Shown here: in pieces, positions 8,986 to 18,543 of the stretch
Layout of the letters: every line of letters begins with the position of its first letter
Position numbering within the stretch: position 1 is the first letter of the stretch
Assembly: GCA_028724905.1 (NCBI GenBank)
Contig: JAQYTG010000018.1
Span: 186,001 to 250,000, forward strand
Direction: 5' to 3'
From: Actinomycetaceae bacterium
GTDB lineage: Bacteria > Actinomycetota > Actinomycetes > Actinomycetales > Actinomycetaceae
Length of the DNA: 64,000 nucleotides
The notes under the pieces: generated by a model
What the model was told of the DNA's origin: nothing
The model's input: only the letters and a program-made list of their open reading frames with translations
Databases searched by the model: none
Program-made: the position numbers and the translations under genes

Positions 8986-11553
8986 CTACTTCGCTCGCTC
9001 CGGATCGACAGGCGCCGCAGATATAGCGGACAGAGGGGAGGCAGGGTCTGGTGTGGACGAGGCGGGGTTTTCCAAGGAAGCGGACGGTTCAAAAGATACA
9101 CCGGAAGCAGACGCTTCAAAAGACACGGGCGTCTGAGCAAATGCCGGTTGTTCAGGCGAGAAAGTAGCCAGAATAGTGCGCGCCATTTTAGGGCCGATTC
9201 CAGCTACTGTGCACAGCTCTTCAAAACTCGCCGCTTTGATGCGGGTGAGCGATCCGAAGCGCTTAAGTAGTGCTTTTTGTTTGCTCGGCCCCAATCCTGG
9301 CACGGCATCGAGAGCCGAACGCACCATCGCTTTGGAGCGTTTCTTGCGGTGAAACGTGATCGCAAAGCGATGGGATTCGTCGCGCACAAACTGCAGCAGA
9401 TGCAAGGCGGCGCTCTGCCTAGGCAAAATCAGCGGGAATTCTTCTCCGGGCAGCCACACTTCTTCCAAGCGTTTGGCCAAGCCAATCACCGCCACATCCG
9501 CGCCGAGAGAATCAATCACCCGCTGCGCCGCATTCACCTGTGGCAAGCCGCCATCGACCACGATGAGATCGGGGCGGTAGGCAAAACGGCGGATGGTATT
9601 GGACGCATCGTCTGGGCTGAGCGCTCCTGATTGGCGAAGCGACGAGTTGCCGGTTTGCATGAGCTGCGATCTACCCGCCTGAGTGAGCGGCGCACTGCCT
9701 GCTTGCATGAGTGGCGAGCTGTCCACCTGCGTGAGCGTCGATCTTCCTGCTTGCACAGTAGCTGAAAGCTCCGCTGCCGAATGTGCGGGATCGCAGCTAC
9801 CACCGCCAGCGTCTGCTGAACCTGAGCGCTCACTGTAACCATCGCCAGCGTCTGCTTGTCTGCCTGCCCACCGCTCCTGCCTGAGGACGCCACTCTGACC
9901 TTGCCCCCGAGCACCGTCTTCATCTCGTCCAAGAGCATCGCTGCGGACGCCGGCCCGCTTGGCAGATGCAGCGCCCCCCTGCCCACCTGTAAGGGGTTCG
10001 TCGTCAGAGGCATCATCTGGCCGCGCACCAGCAGCCAGGCGAGAGAGGCGGCGAGTAAGCACTTCTGTCATCGCCGCAGTATCGTCCGTGGCTCCCTCGC
10101 CATTCTCGCCGCGAATAATAAACTTTCGATAGTCTGCTTTTTTCGCCAGGCCATCTTCAAAGACAACCATGCTCGCCACCTGATTCGTGCCCTGGGTGTG
10201 CGAGATATCGAAGCATTCAATGCGCAGCGGTGCCCGATTCAGCCCCAGCCCCTCGCGCAGTTCTTCCAAAGCCTGCGAACGCACCGTGAGATCCCCCGAA
10301 CGGGCTAATTTATGCCGCTGCAGCGCTTGGGCGGCGTTCACGTGCACAGTAGACATCAGTTGAGCTTTCTGCCCCCGCTGCGGCACTTTAATACGCACAG
10401 CTCCGCCGCGTAGCTCACTCAACCATTGCTCTAAAACTGGGCGGTTGTGTGGGTTAGCAGGCAACCAAATTTCGCGCGGAATTGCATCCGTTTCGGTGTG
10501 CTCGACGTCATCCACGTAGCGCGGAGCTGTTTTTGCCCGTGCTCGCCCTGCTGCGGACGACTCGCTCTCATGCGTGACGCCAATCCCCGAGGCAGATAGA
10601 TCGTGTGCGTGCGCTGCAGCGGCTCCGTCGCCGTATACGTGCACCAGCACATCTTCAAGAAGCTGATGCTCACTCACATCTTCAATCTCACTCACCCAGC
10701 CGCGCTGGCCGCGAATTCTTCCCCCACGCACATAAAACACTTGTACGCTCGCTTCCAGCTCATCAAAATCGAGCCCAAAAATGTCTGCATCGACGCTGCT
10801 ATCTAGCACCACGGCATTCTTTTCTGCCAGCGTTTTGAGAGCTGTGGCCTCGTCGCGTAGCCGAGCTGCCTGTTCGTAGTTTTGCGCCTTGGCAGCCGCA
10901 TACATCTGGGCAGTTTTTTGAGCTATCAGTGCGCTCCCATCCGAATCTAAAAAGGCAATGAGTTCATCGACGAGTGCGCGATGTTCCTCAGCATCTGCTC
11001 GGCCTACGCACGGAGCTATGCAGCGGTCGATGTATCCGTTTAAGCACGGGCGGCCAGAGCGCTGCGCCTGGTGAAAGACTCCTTTTGAGCACGAACGCAC
11101 TGGAAATACTTTCAGCAGCAGATCCACAGAATCTCGGATAGATCCTTTGGTATACGGACCGTAGTACTTATCGCCTTTTTTGTGGGCGGCGCGGGTACCT
11201 AAGAGGCGCGGATACTCCTCGGAGGCAGTGACGGCGAGATACGGATAGCTTTTGTCGTCACGAAAGATCACGTTAAAGCGCGGCGAGAATTCCTTGATCC
11301 ACTGGTATTCAAGGGTGAGGGCAGCTCTCTCGTTGGCCACCACAACCCACACCACACGCACAGCTGTAAAAACCATCGTGCGGGTGCGCGGATGGAGCTT
11401 TTCAGGAGGTTGAAAATAGTTCACCAAACGCGAGCGCAAAGATTTCGCTTTGCCCACATAAATCACTCGATCTTCGGCGTCGATAAAGCGATAGACGCCT
11501 GGCTGAGCCGGAATATCGCTCGTCTTGGGTCGATAGCTCTGCGGATCTGCCAT
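8986..11553 (-). CDS. uvrC: UvrABC excinuclease subunit C with a large insertion
   Basis: UvrC makes both incisions during nucleotide excision repair. Recognisable in order: GIY-YIG nuclease (PGVYRFIDAEDRVIYVGKAKSL, split here for length: PGVYRF then VIYVGKAKSLRSRL), UVR motif around NYEQAARLRDEA, the RNase H-like endonuclease core (LRIECFDISHTQGTNQVASM in part, then DLIVVDGGLPQVNAA), and C-terminal helix-hairpin-helix (VPGLGPSKQKALL; VAGIGPKMARTI). At about 855 residues it is well above the usual 600-700. The excess is mainly an Ala/Gly/Ser-rich insertion at about residues 508-650, inside the endonuclease domain and containing five 8-residue repeats, plus a low-complexity tail of some 55 residues. 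I chose ATG 11553 (GGAG 4 bases upstream, fits family N-terminus); ATG 11556 and GTG 11580 are alternatives. Confidence 0.93.
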   Translation of the reverse strand: MADPQSYRPKTSDIPAQPGVYRFIDAEDRVIYVGKAKSLRSRLVNYFQPPEKLHPRTRTMVFTAVRVVWVVVANERAALTLEYQWIKEFSPRFNVIFRDDKSYPYLAVTASEEYPRLLGTRAAHKKGDKYYGPYTKGSIRDSVDLLLKVFPVRSCSKGVFHQAQRSGRPCLNGYIDRCIAPCVGRADAEEHRALVDELIAFLDSDGSALIAQKTAQMYAAAKAQNYEQAARLRDEATALKTLAEKNAVVLDSSVDADIFGLDFDELEASVQVFYVRGGRIRGQRGWVSEIEDVSEHQLLEDVLVHVYGDGAAAAHAHDLSASGIGVTHESESSAAGRARAKTAPRYVDDVEHTETDAIPREIWLPANPHNRPVLEQWLSELRGGAVRIKVPQRGQKAQLMSTVHVNAAQALQRHKLARSGDLTVRSQALEELREGLGLNRAPLRIECFDISHTQGTNQVASMVVFEDGLAKKADYRKFIIRGENGEGATDDTAAMTEVLTRRLSRLAAGARPDDASDDEPLTGGQGGAASAKRAGVRSDALGRDEDGARGQGQSGVLRQERWAGRQADAGDGYSERSGSADAGGGSCDPAHSAAELSATVQAGRSTLTQVDSSPLMQAGSAPLTQAGRSQLMQTGNSSLRQSGALSPDDASNTIRRFAYRPDLIVVDGGLPQVNAAQRVIDSLGADVAVIGLAKRLEEVWLPGEEFPLILPRQSAALHLLQFVRDESHRFAITFHRKKRSKAMVRSALDAVPGLGPSKQKALLKRFGSLTRIKAASFEELCTVAGIGPKMARTILATFSPEQPAFAQTPVSFEASASGVSFEPSASLENPASSTPDPASPLSAISAAPVDPERAK
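9633..9752 (-). repeat. 24-bp minisatellite inside uvrC (five units)
   Basis: Five consecutive degenerate 24-base units (9633-9656, 9657-9680, 9681-9704, 9705-9728, 9729-9752) share the pattern GC.TGAGC.GCGA.CTGCCTGCTT. They keep the uvrC frame and encode 8-residue repeats of the form SxLTQAGx (for example SPLMQAGS, APLTQAGR, SQLMQTGN). They lie within the unusual insertion of UvrC. Confidence 0.85.
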
Positions 11554-11605
11554 CATGCTCCATTCGATCAGTGCAAGCACCTAGCACCAGATGCAATTGC
11601 ATGCC

Positions 11606-11644
11606 GAGCGCTGCAAGCTGATAGACAGATAGCCCGCAGCGCTC
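11606..11644 (-). terminator. Hairpin downstream of uvrA
   Basis: GAGCGCTGC (11606-11614) pairs perfectly with 11636-11644 across a 21-base loop. It starts 11 bases after the uvrA stop and 52 bases before the uvrC start, so it probably separates the two transcripts. No clear U-tract follows. Confidence 0.6.
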
Positions 11645-11655
11645 AACACCCGTCC

Positions 11656-14511
11656 TCACGTGTGGGAGAGCACGTGTTGTAGATAGTGCCCTGTGTGCGA
11701 TTCAGGCACCTTAGCCACCTGTTCGGGCGTGCCTTGGGCTATCACGAGTCCGCCGCCTTTGCCTCCCTCAGGGCCGAGATCTATCACCCAGTCGGCAGAT
11801 TTAATCACGTCGAGATTGTGTTCGATCACTATTACGGTATTGCCCTTGTCGGTGAGCGCCTGCAGCACCCCGAGTAACTTCTTGACGTCGTCAAAATGTA
11901 GCCCCGTCGTGGGCTCATCGAGGATGTACACTGTGCGCCCTGTGGAGCGGCGGTGCAGTTCAGAAGCCAGTTTCACGCGCTGTGCTTCACCTCCTGACAG
12001 CGTGGTGGCCGGTTGCCCGAGACGCACATATCCAAGCCCAACAGCGTCAAGCACGTCGAGATACTTCGTGATGCGTGGGATGTGCTCAAAAAATGGGCGT
12101 GCCTCAGAAATAGTCATGTTGAGCACGTCAGAGACGCTTTTCCCCTTGTAGTGCACCTCCAGGGTTTCGCGGTTGTAGCGGGCGCCGTGGCAGACCTCGC
12201 AGGGCACGTACACATCGGGCAAGAAATTCATCTCGATCTTTATGGTGCCATCGCCTTTGCAGGCTTCGCAGCGTCCACCTTTGACGTTGAACGAGAATCG
12301 CCCGGGCCCGTATCCACGCACTTTTGCTTCAGGAGTGGCGGCAAAAAGCTGGCGGATAGGATCCCACATACCGGTGTATGTAGCCGGATTGGAGCGCGGA
12401 GTGCGCCCGATAGGGCTCTGATCTACGTGCACAACTTTATCCAGCTCATCGAGGCCGCTGACCCGCGTATGCTTGCCAGGAAGCCGGCGAGCAGCGTTGA
12501 GTTTATTGGCCAACACCTGATAGAGCACTGAATTGACCAGCGATGATTTACCTGATCCGGATACGCCAGTGACGGCGGTGAAGACGCCGATCGGGAAACG
12601 CACGTCGATACCGCGCAAGTTATTTTCTGCGGCGCCCTCCACCGTGATCTGTTTCGTCTTGTAGGTACGCCGGCGCTTCGTTGGCACTGGAACTGAGAGT
12701 TGTCCGCTCAAATACTGGCCAGTGATGGAACGTTCTGCCGCTTCAATACCTGCAGGGGCGCCGCTATAGACCACTTCGCCACCGAATTCTCCGGCTCGTG
12801 GCCCGATGTCTACGAGCCAATCTGCCTCTCGGATCGTCTCTTCATCGTGTTCCACCACAATCAGAGTATTTCCTAGGTCGCGCAGATGTTTTAAAGCATC
12901 GAGCAACCGGCGATTGTCTCGCTGATGCAACCCGATAGAGGGTTCGTCGAGCACGTAGAGCACGCCCACTAATCCGCTGCCGATCTGGGTGGCGAGCCGG
13001 ATTCTCTGTGCTTCACCGCCGCTCAATGTGCCAGCGGCGCGAGAGAGCGTGAGATAATCCAATCCTACCGTCACTAAGAACTTCAGCCGCTCCAAAATTT
13101 CGCGCAGCACCTGGGCGGCAATTTTGCTTTCGCGTTCGCCAAGCTGAATCTGCGCCAGATAATCATGCGCCTCGTTGATCGGTAAATCGGTGAGCTGCGA
13201 GATATTGAGTTCTCCCACGCGCACCGCAAGCACCTCGGGTTTGAGCCGCGCTCCGTGGCACACAGAGCATGGCACGTCACGCATAAAACCGCCGTAGCGA
13301 TCTTTTTGTTGTTCGGATTCGGTCTCGTCGAACTTGCGGCGCACGTAGTGTAAGACTCCCTCAAAACCAGTGGAGTAGCTACGCTCTCTTCCCCAACGGT
13401 TGCGATAGACCATCTTCACCTTGAAATCATGCCCGTTGAGCATCGCTTCGCGCGCCTGCTCAGGCAGATCTTGCCACGGCGTCGCGAGACTAAAATTTAG
13501 CTGCTGCGCGAGCGATTCCAAGCGGCGCATAAAGTACTCTTTGCCCTGCGCGCTTGCCGTCACGCTCCACGGCACAATGGCTCCTTCAGCCACTGAGAGC
13601 GAGCCATCAGGCACCACTAAATCTTCAGCTACCTCACTGGTATATCCGATGCCGTCGCAGGCTGGGCAGGCTCCATAAGGGGCGTTAAAAGAGAACGTGC
13701 GCGGCTCGATCTCTTCCAGTTCGAGCGGGTGACCATTAGGGCATGAACGCTTTTCAGAGAATCGCTGCTGCCGCTGCGGGTCATCCACATCTCGATCGAC
13801 GAAATCGGCAACGGCGAGGCCGCCTGTGAGCCCTAATGCCGTCTCCACTGAGTCGTTTAAGCGGCTGCGCACACCTGCTCGGATGGCAATGCGATCGACG
13901 ACCACGGCAATGCTGTGTTTTTTCGTCTTCGCCAGCTCCGGAGCCGATTCTAGGCGCACGAGTTCGCCGTCGATGATCGCCCGTGAATAGCCGTCGCTGC
14001 GCAGCTGCTCAATGAGATCGAGGTGCTCACCTTTGCGGCCTCGAATCAGTGGAGCGAGAATCTGAATTTTCGTCCCCTCAGGCTCATCCATCAACCGATT
14101 GACGATCTGTTCGGCGCTCTGAGCTTCAATTTTTGCGCCGCACACAGGGCAGTATTGGGTGCCGGCACGCGCGTAGAGCAAACGTAGGTAATCGTAAACT
14201 TCAGTGATAGTGCCCACCGTGGATCTCGGATTACGGCTTGTGGATTTTTGATCAATGGCGACGGCTGGCGAGAGCCCCTCAATGAAATCCACATCCGGCT
14301 TATCCATCCGGCCTAAAAATTGGCGGGCGTAGGAGCTGAGCGATTCCACATATCGGCGCTGCCCCTCAGCGAAGATGGTATCGAAAGCAAGGGATGATTT
14401 GCCCGAACCGGATAGCCCCGTAAAGACCACTAATTGATCGCGCGGAATATCGAGATTCACATTCTTGAGATTGTGCTCGCGCGCGCCTTGGACGTGAATA
14501 GAATCGTGCAC
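11656..14511 (-). CDS. uvrA: UvrABC excinuclease subunit A
   Basis: UvrA is the dimeric ABC-type ATPase that finds DNA damage and loads UvrB. The 951-residue protein is full length. It has two ATP sites: Walker [15 protein letters not shown] near residue 32 and [13 protein letters not shown] near residue 640, with ABC signatures [16 protein letters not shown] and [16 protein letters not shown]. Zinc modules are seen at CPVCGAKI, at CPACDGIG, and at CEACKGDG with [10 protein letters not shown]. The start is probably GTG 14511, giving [17 protein letters not shown], which matches the family; no good ribosome site precedes it. It lies head to head with the yciI-like gene. Confidence 0.98.
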   Translation of the reverse strand: MHDSIHVQGAREHNLKNVNLDIPRDQLVVFTGLSGSGKSSLAFDTIFAEGQRRYVESLSSYARQFLGRMDKPDVDFIEGLSPAVAIDQKSTSRNPRSTVGTITEVYDYLRLLYARAGTQYCPVCGAKIEAQSAEQIVNRLMDEPEGTKIQILAPLIRGRKGEHLDLIEQLRSDGYSRAIIDGELVRLESAPELAKTKKHSIAVVVDRIAIRAGVRSRLNDSVETALGLTGGLAVADFVDRDVDDPQRQQRFSEKRSCPNGHPLELEEIEPRTFSFNAPYGACPACDGIGYTSEVAEDLVVPDGSLSVAEGAIVPWSVTASAQGKEYFMRRLESLAQQLNFSLATPWQDLPEQAREAMLNGHDFKVKMVYRNRWGRERSYSTGFEGVLHYVRRKFDETESEQQKDRYGGFMRDVPCSVCHGARLKPEVLAVRVGELNISQLTDLPINEAHDYLAQIQLGERESKIAAQVLREILERLKFLVTVGLDYLTLSRAAGTLSGGEAQRIRLATQIGSGLVGVLYVLDEPSIGLHQRDNRRLLDALKHLRDLGNTLIVVEHDEETIREADWLVDIGPRAGEFGGEVVYSGAPAGIEAAERSITGQYLSGQLSVPVPTKRRRTYKTKQITVEGAAENNLRGIDVRFPIGVFTAVTGVSGSGKSSLVNSVLYQVLANKLNAARRLPGKHTRVSGLDELDKVVHVDQSPIGRTPRSNPATYTGMWDPIRQLFAATPEAKVRGYGPGRFSFNVKGGRCEACKGDGTIKIEMNFLPDVYVPCEVCHGARYNRETLEVHYKGKSVSDVLNMTISEARPFFEHIPRITKYLDVLDAVGLGYVRLGQPATTLSGGEAQRVKLASELHRRSTGRTVYILDEPTTGLHFDDVKKLLGVLQALTDKGNTVIVIEHNLDVIKSADWVIDLGPEGGKGGGLVIAQGTPEQVAKVPESHTGHYLQHVLSHT

Positions 14512-14716
14512 GTAGCTAGCTTAGTCTGGCCGTGGCACTGCCTCAATTTGGCGGCTCCCGTCGGCCAGGAGTAGGCCGGCGGGAGTAGCTAGTGCCAAGA
14601 GTAGCTGGGCACAACTAATCCAGCAGGCAGCCCAATTGTGAGGCAATCGTGATCGCCCCGAGCTGTTAATAGTTGGCGTGCGAGCTAGCTTGGCACTAAG
14701 AGTTAGGAATATGGAT

Positions 14717-15001
14717 ATGGCTAAAACTATTTTTGCGGTGCGCTATGTGTACGATCCGAAGCGCGGCGAGGATCTGGCGCGCATCCGCCCCGAACATCGC
14801 ACGTTTTTACGTGCGCTACACGATGAAGGCTCACTGCTTGCCTCTGGCCCCCTAGGTGAGGGCGAAGCCTTAATTATCATCTTGGCGAGTGACGCCACTG
14901 CGGCGCTTGAGCTGCTCAGCCCTGATCCGTTGAACCAGGCTGGTATCATCGCCAGCCGCAGCGCCCAGCAGTGGCAGCCAGTCATCGGCCCGTGGGCATA
15001 A
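14717..15001 (+). CDS. YciI-like (YCII-related domain) protein
   Basis: This small protein of 94 residues belongs to the ferredoxin-like YciI family, whose members are mostly uncharacterised and carry a conserved His/Asp pair. Visible here are AVRYVYDP, then IRPEHRTFLRALHDEGSLLASGPL, which matches the family core with His near the middle, and DPLNQAGIIASRS. I chose ATG 14717 because AGGA lies 8 bases upstream; ATG 14711 is too close to it. The 3' end is odd: the last codons and the TAA stop lie in a 21-bp unit repeated three times, so two further in-frame TAA stops follow. It is one of the few plus-strand genes in the window. Confidence 0.85.
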   Translation: MAKTIFAVRYVYDPKRGEDLARIRPEHRTFLRALHDEGSLLASGPLGEGEALIIILASDATAALELLSPDPLNQAGIIASRSAQQWQPVIGPWA

Positions 15002-15050
15002 ACAGATAGCCCATGGGCATAAACAGATAGCCCGTGGGCATAAACAGATA
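14988..15050 (+). repeat. 21-bp tandem triplication covering the yciI-like stop codon
   Basis: Units 14988-15008, 15009-15029 and 15030-15050 read GCCCGTGGGCATAAACAGAT plus A, with one change (CAT for CGT) in the second. In the gene's frame each unit encodes SPWA followed by TAA (GPWA in the first), so three in-frame stops are created 21 bases apart. Readthrough would append TDSPWA units. Confidence 0.93.
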
Positions 15051-15068
15051 GTAAGACCACACTCCTGA

Positions 15069-15099
15069 CGCCCTGCGAGGAGTGGCGCCCTGCGAGGAG
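15069..15099. repeat. Direct repeat with 17-base period
   Basis: CGCCCTGCGAGGAG occurs at 15069-15082 and 15086-15099. It follows directly on the 21-bp triplication. The remaining stretch to 15226 also contains repeated short words (GCCAACGCAGCC twice near 15196-15223). Confidence 0.8.
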
Positions 15100-15226
15100 C
15101 ACCCCAGCACGTTCAAGCCACTTTCACGTTGATGAGCTCGACGGACTCAACGGATCATCTTAACCTTGACGGCTCTCCTGACGGATCTTGACGGCAAGCC
15201 AACGCAGCCACGAGCCAACGCAGCCG

Positions 15227-15565
15227 CTAGACGTTAAAACCGAGCGCTTGGAGCTGTTCGCGTCCCTCGGGAGTAATTCGGTCTGGCCCCCACGGTGGCA
15301 GCCACACCCAGTTGATGCGAAAATCAGACACCAGCCCATCCATAGCCATGTGGCTCTGTTCCTCGATCATATCGGTGAGGGGGCACGCTGCTGAGGTGAG
15401 GGTCATATCCACGCTCACATCATGGCCATTAATCTCCACATTGTAGAGCAGACCCAGATCCACCACATTGACGCCCAGCTCGGGGTCAATCACGTCTCGC
15501 AGTGCCTCTTTCACGTCCTCTTCGGTGAGCGGTGCCGCTTCTGACGGCGTAGGATTCTCGCTCAT
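15227..15565 (-). CDS. sufT: SufT-type iron-sulfur assembly factor (MIP18/DUF59 family)
   Basis: A 112-residue DUF59/MIP18 domain protein. SufT-like proteins help Fe-S cluster maturation and usually end the suf operon in actinobacteria. It shows the family core ALRDVIDPELGVNVVDLGL, then SAACPLTDMIEEQ with the conserved Cys, and a C-terminal WVWLPPWGPDRITPEGREQL. ATG 15565 has a GGAGAA ribosome site. It is the last gene of the cluster, 100 bases after sufU; that gap is larger than others in the operon but shows no clear terminator. Confidence 0.92.
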   Translation of the reverse strand: MSENPTPSEAAPLTEEDVKEALRDVIDPELGVNVVDLGLLYNVEINGHDVSVDMTLTSAACPLTDMIEEQSHMAMDGLVSDFRINWVWLPPWGPDRITPEGREQLQALGFNV

Positions 15566-15665
15566 TCGTTCTCCTTCACTTGTGTGCTCACGTGTGTTAG
15601 CGCCGAGATGACGCCAATAACCTCATGCCCAGTAGTACTTGACATAGGCACAGTGGGTTGAAGCA

Positions 15666-16127
15666 TCAGCAGCTCGCAGCTTCTAACGCTTCATCGACGG
15701 CTTCACGCAGAGCCATCCAGCCTAGCAGCGCACATTTGATACGCGCTGGAAACTTCGACACCCCTTGAAATGCGCAGGCGTCTTCCAGCTGATCGGCCAA
15801 CTCTTCAGGAAGATCAGCTCCGCGAGAATCCATCATGGTGCGAAAGGCTTCATATAATTCGCGCATCTCTTCGAGACTCTTGCCCGCAAGCATATCAGTC
15901 ATCATCGAGATCGAGGCCTGTGAGATAGAGCATCCGTGACCGTCCCATTTAATATCAGCGAGCCGCTGGCCGTCACCGGAGAGTTTCACCTGCATCGTCA
16001 CTTGATCGCCACACGTGGGATTGACCTGGAAGCTCTCCCCGTCCGGCGCCGCCAGCTTGCCCTCGCCGTGCCGCTCACGCGCCGCGTCGAGAATAATCGC
16101 TTGATACATCTGTTCCAGATCGTTCAT
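15666..16127 (-). CDS. sufU: SufU iron-sulfur assembly scaffold / sulfur acceptor
   Basis: SufU accepts persulfide sulfur from SufS in Gram-positive bacteria and is a zinc protein of the IscU fold. The 153-residue protein starts MNDLEQMYQAIILD and has the three conserved cysteines Cys39 (NPTCGD), Cys66 (GHGCSIS) and Cys132 (RIKCALLGW), with the insert between Cys66 and Cys132 typical of SufU. I chose ATG 16127 because GAGGAG lies 6-7 bases upstream; an upstream in-frame start at 16157 has no site. It follows sufS by about 60 bases. Confidence 0.96.
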   Translation of the reverse strand: MNDLEQMYQAIILDAARERHGEGKLAAPDGESFQVNPTCGDQVTMQVKLSGDGQRLADIKWDGHGCSISQASISMMTDMLAGKSLEEMRELYEAFRTMMDSRGADLPEELADQLEDACAFQGVSKFPARIKCALLGWMALREAVDEALEAASC

Positions 16128-16187
16128 CGTCACTCCTCGATTCCTATCGCGTACCAATTTTAGTGCGCTAGCCCTAATTCGCTGTCC

Positions 16188-17483
16188 CTAGTTCGCCAGT
16201 CCGAAAAACTTTCTCACTCCTGATAGCGCATCCAGAAACTCATCTATTTCCTCGCGGGTGTTGTACGGGGCAAGACTCACACGGGTGCTGGCAAAAACGT
16301 TGTACACCTGATGAATAGGCTGGGCACAGTGGTGCCCAACGCGCACCGCAATTCCAGCGCTGTCGAGCACCTGCCCCACATCGTGTGGGTGCACGCCTTC
16401 CACATCAAAAGCTACAACGCCCACCCGATCTGTGCTATCTGCAGGGCCAAGCACCCTCACCCCCGGAATCTGCACGATTTTCGGCATGAGATAGGCCGTC
16501 AGCTCCCGCTCATAGGCCTCCATGCGCTCCATCCCCACCGCACGCATATAGTCCACAGCTGCGCTGAGCCCGACGGCTTGAGCAACCGGCTGGCTACCAG
16601 CTTCAAAACGAGCTGGTGGATCAGCATACGTGGTACCCTCCATACGCACAATTTCAATCATGGAACCACCGAAAAGGAATGGCGGCATGGCTTGGAGTAA
16701 TTCCCGTTTCCCATAGAGTGCCCCGATGCCCGTCGGCCCGTACATTTTATGCCCACTGAGCACCGCAAAATCGACGTCGAGAGCTGTGACGTCAATCGGT
16801 ATGTGCGGCACGCTCTGGCACGAATCCAACACGATGAGAGCTCCGACACTGCGACCGAGAGCTACCAGATCACGCACCGGACTCACCGCTCCGGTCACAT
16901 TTGAAATATGCGTAAAAGCCAATACTTTCGTATTCTCGTCGATCACTCGTTCAGCGCTGGAAAGATTAATGCGGCCATCGGCGCTGGTCTCCAACCAGCG
17001 GAACTCAGCTCCCGTGCGCTGGCACAGCTCTTGCCAAGGAATGATATTGGCATGGTGCTCAAGGCGCGTGGCGACGATATTATCTGCTGGCGTGAGCGTC
17101 AGCCTCTGCGTGAGTTCTGCCCGAGTGCGCACGCTTTCGCCCCGCCCAGCACTCACATTGCCGAGCACATAGGCAATTTCGTTGAGCGCCTCAGTGGAGT
17201 TCTTCGTCCACACGATCTCATCTGGTTGCGCTCCAATAAAGTGCGCGATATTTGCGCGGGCATCTTCAAAAGCTAGGGTGCTCGCTTCTGCCAGCTCGTG
17301 CGAACCGCGCGCCACGGCTCCATTGAGCTGCAGCTCTTGGCGTACCACAGCGTCGATGACGGCCTGAGGCTTTTGGGCTGTGGCTGCTGAATCGAGGTAT
17401 ATCAGCTGATGCCCGCCGCGCATCGTACGCGAAAGAATCGGAAAATCAGCGCGATCAAACAGCGCCTTTTTACCCTCGCTCAT
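16188..17483 (-). CDS. sufS: SufS cysteine desulfurase
   Basis: A PLP enzyme that takes sulfur from cysteine as enzyme-bound persulfide for cluster assembly. The 431-residue protein has the class V aminotransferase layout: YLDSAATAQKP at the N-terminus, HANIIPWQ, the PLP-binding lysine in LSGHKMYGPTGIGALYG, and the active cysteine at about residue 386 in VGHHCAQP. ATG 17483 is preceded by GGGAGGGG at ideal spacing; an upstream TTG (17519) is unlikely. It works with SufU next door. The 164-base gap before it contains degenerate short repeats (GCACCTG words). Confidence 0.97.
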   Translation of the reverse strand: MSEGKKALFDRADFPILSRTMRGGHQLIYLDSAATAQKPQAVIDAVVRQELQLNGAVARGSHELAEASTLAFEDARANIAHFIGAQPDEIVWTKNSTEALNEIAYVLGNVSAGRGESVRTRAELTQRLTLTPADNIVATRLEHHANIIPWQELCQRTGAEFRWLETSADGRINLSSAERVIDENTKVLAFTHISNVTGAVSPVRDLVALGRSVGALIVLDSCQSVPHIPIDVTALDVDFAVLSGHKMYGPTGIGALYGKRELLQAMPPFLFGGSMIEIVRMEGTTYADPPARFEAGSQPVAQAVGLSAAVDYMRAVGMERMEAYERELTAYLMPKIVQIPGVRVLGPADSTDRVGVVAFDVEGVHPHDVGQVLDSAGIAVRVGHHCAQPIHQVYNVFASTRVSLAPYNTREEIDEFLDALSGVRKFFGLAN

Positions 17484-17683
17484 ACTCTGCCCCTCCCTGA
17501 GCAACCGTTGTCTGGACAACTAATTCTGTGCACAATTTTGCACAACTACGCATAGCCAGCCGCAGGCAATTCTATGCACCTGCTCTACGCACCTGTATAC
17601 ACCTGCGCGCAGCTGGCATCCCACGCAGGTGCACATCGCCCACGCGCAGCCATCACGCGCAGGCACACGCACGCTCCACAGCG

Positions 17684-18448
17684 CTAAGAGTGCGCAGCTA
17701 GGGTTTCATACTCTTCATAGCCGTGTTCTTCGAGCTGGTCGGCTAGCTCTGGGCCACCCGATGCCACCACGTGACCGCCCACAAACACGTGTACGAACTG
17801 CGGTTTGATATAGCGCAAAATTCGGGTGTAGTGCGTAATCAGCAACACCCCATTGCCGGTGCTCTCATGGACGCGGTTCACCCCTTCACTCACGAGCCGC
17901 AACGCATCCACATCGAGGCCGGAATCGGTCTCATCAAGCACCGCAAATTTAGGCTTCAAAATCTCCATCTGCAGAATTTCAACGCGCTTTTTCTCGCCAC
18001 CAGAAAATCCCACATTCACATCCCGCTCAGCAAAATCTTTCTCGATCTTGAGATTGGCCATAGCGGTCTTCATCTCTTTCATCCAGGTGCGCAATTTTGG
18101 CGCTTCGCCGTCGATAGCCGTTTTAGCCGTGCGCAAGAAATTGCTCACGGACACACCAGCCACTTCCACTGGATACTGCATAGCTAAAAATAGCCCTGCA
18201 CGTGCACGCTCATCAGCCGTGAGCGGCACCATATCTACGCCATCGAGCAGAATCTGCCCGCTGGTGATGTGGTATTTCGGGTGTCCGGCAATGGAGTACG
18301 CGAGGGTGCTTTTCCCTGAACCATTCGGCCCCATAATCGCGTGAATCTCGCCGTCATTAATCGTGAGGTTCACTCCGTTGAGAATAGATTTTGCCCCCTC
18401 AGCGGTTTCCACCTGCACATGGAGGTCGATAATTTCCAGTTTCGACAT
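17684..18448 (-). CDS. sufC: SufC ATPase of the Fe-S assembly complex
   Basis: SufC is the ABC-type ATPase that works with SufB and SufD in the SufBC2D scaffold. The 254-residue protein shows Walker A GPNGSGKST near residue 39, the ABC signature FSGGEKKRVEILQM and Walker B FAVLDETDSGLDVD, followed by the His switch LLITHYTRIL. ATG 18448 has AGGAC 6 bases upstream; an earlier in-frame start at 18496 has no ribosome site. The order sufB-sufD-sufC-sufS-sufU-sufT is the standard actinobacterial one. Confidence 0.97.
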   Translation of the reverse strand: MSKLEIIDLHVQVETAEGAKSILNGVNLTINDGEIHAIMGPNGSGKSTLAYSIAGHPKYHITSGQILLDGVDMVPLTADERARAGLFLAMQYPVEVAGVSVSNFLRTAKTAIDGEAPKLRTWMKEMKTAMANLKIEKDFAERDVNVGFSGGEKKRVEILQMEILKPKFAVLDETDSGLDVDALRLVSEGVNRVHESTGNGVLLITHYTRILRYIKPQFVHVFVGGHVVASGGPELADQLEEHGYEEYETLAAHS

Positions 18449-18543
18449 TGCTCGTCCTTTAGCCTCTCGTTTGCTTCCATACTCATACTCGTTCATCCGT
18501 GCGTGAATCCGTGCGCGGATGGTTTGCGCTGCACTAGCTATAT

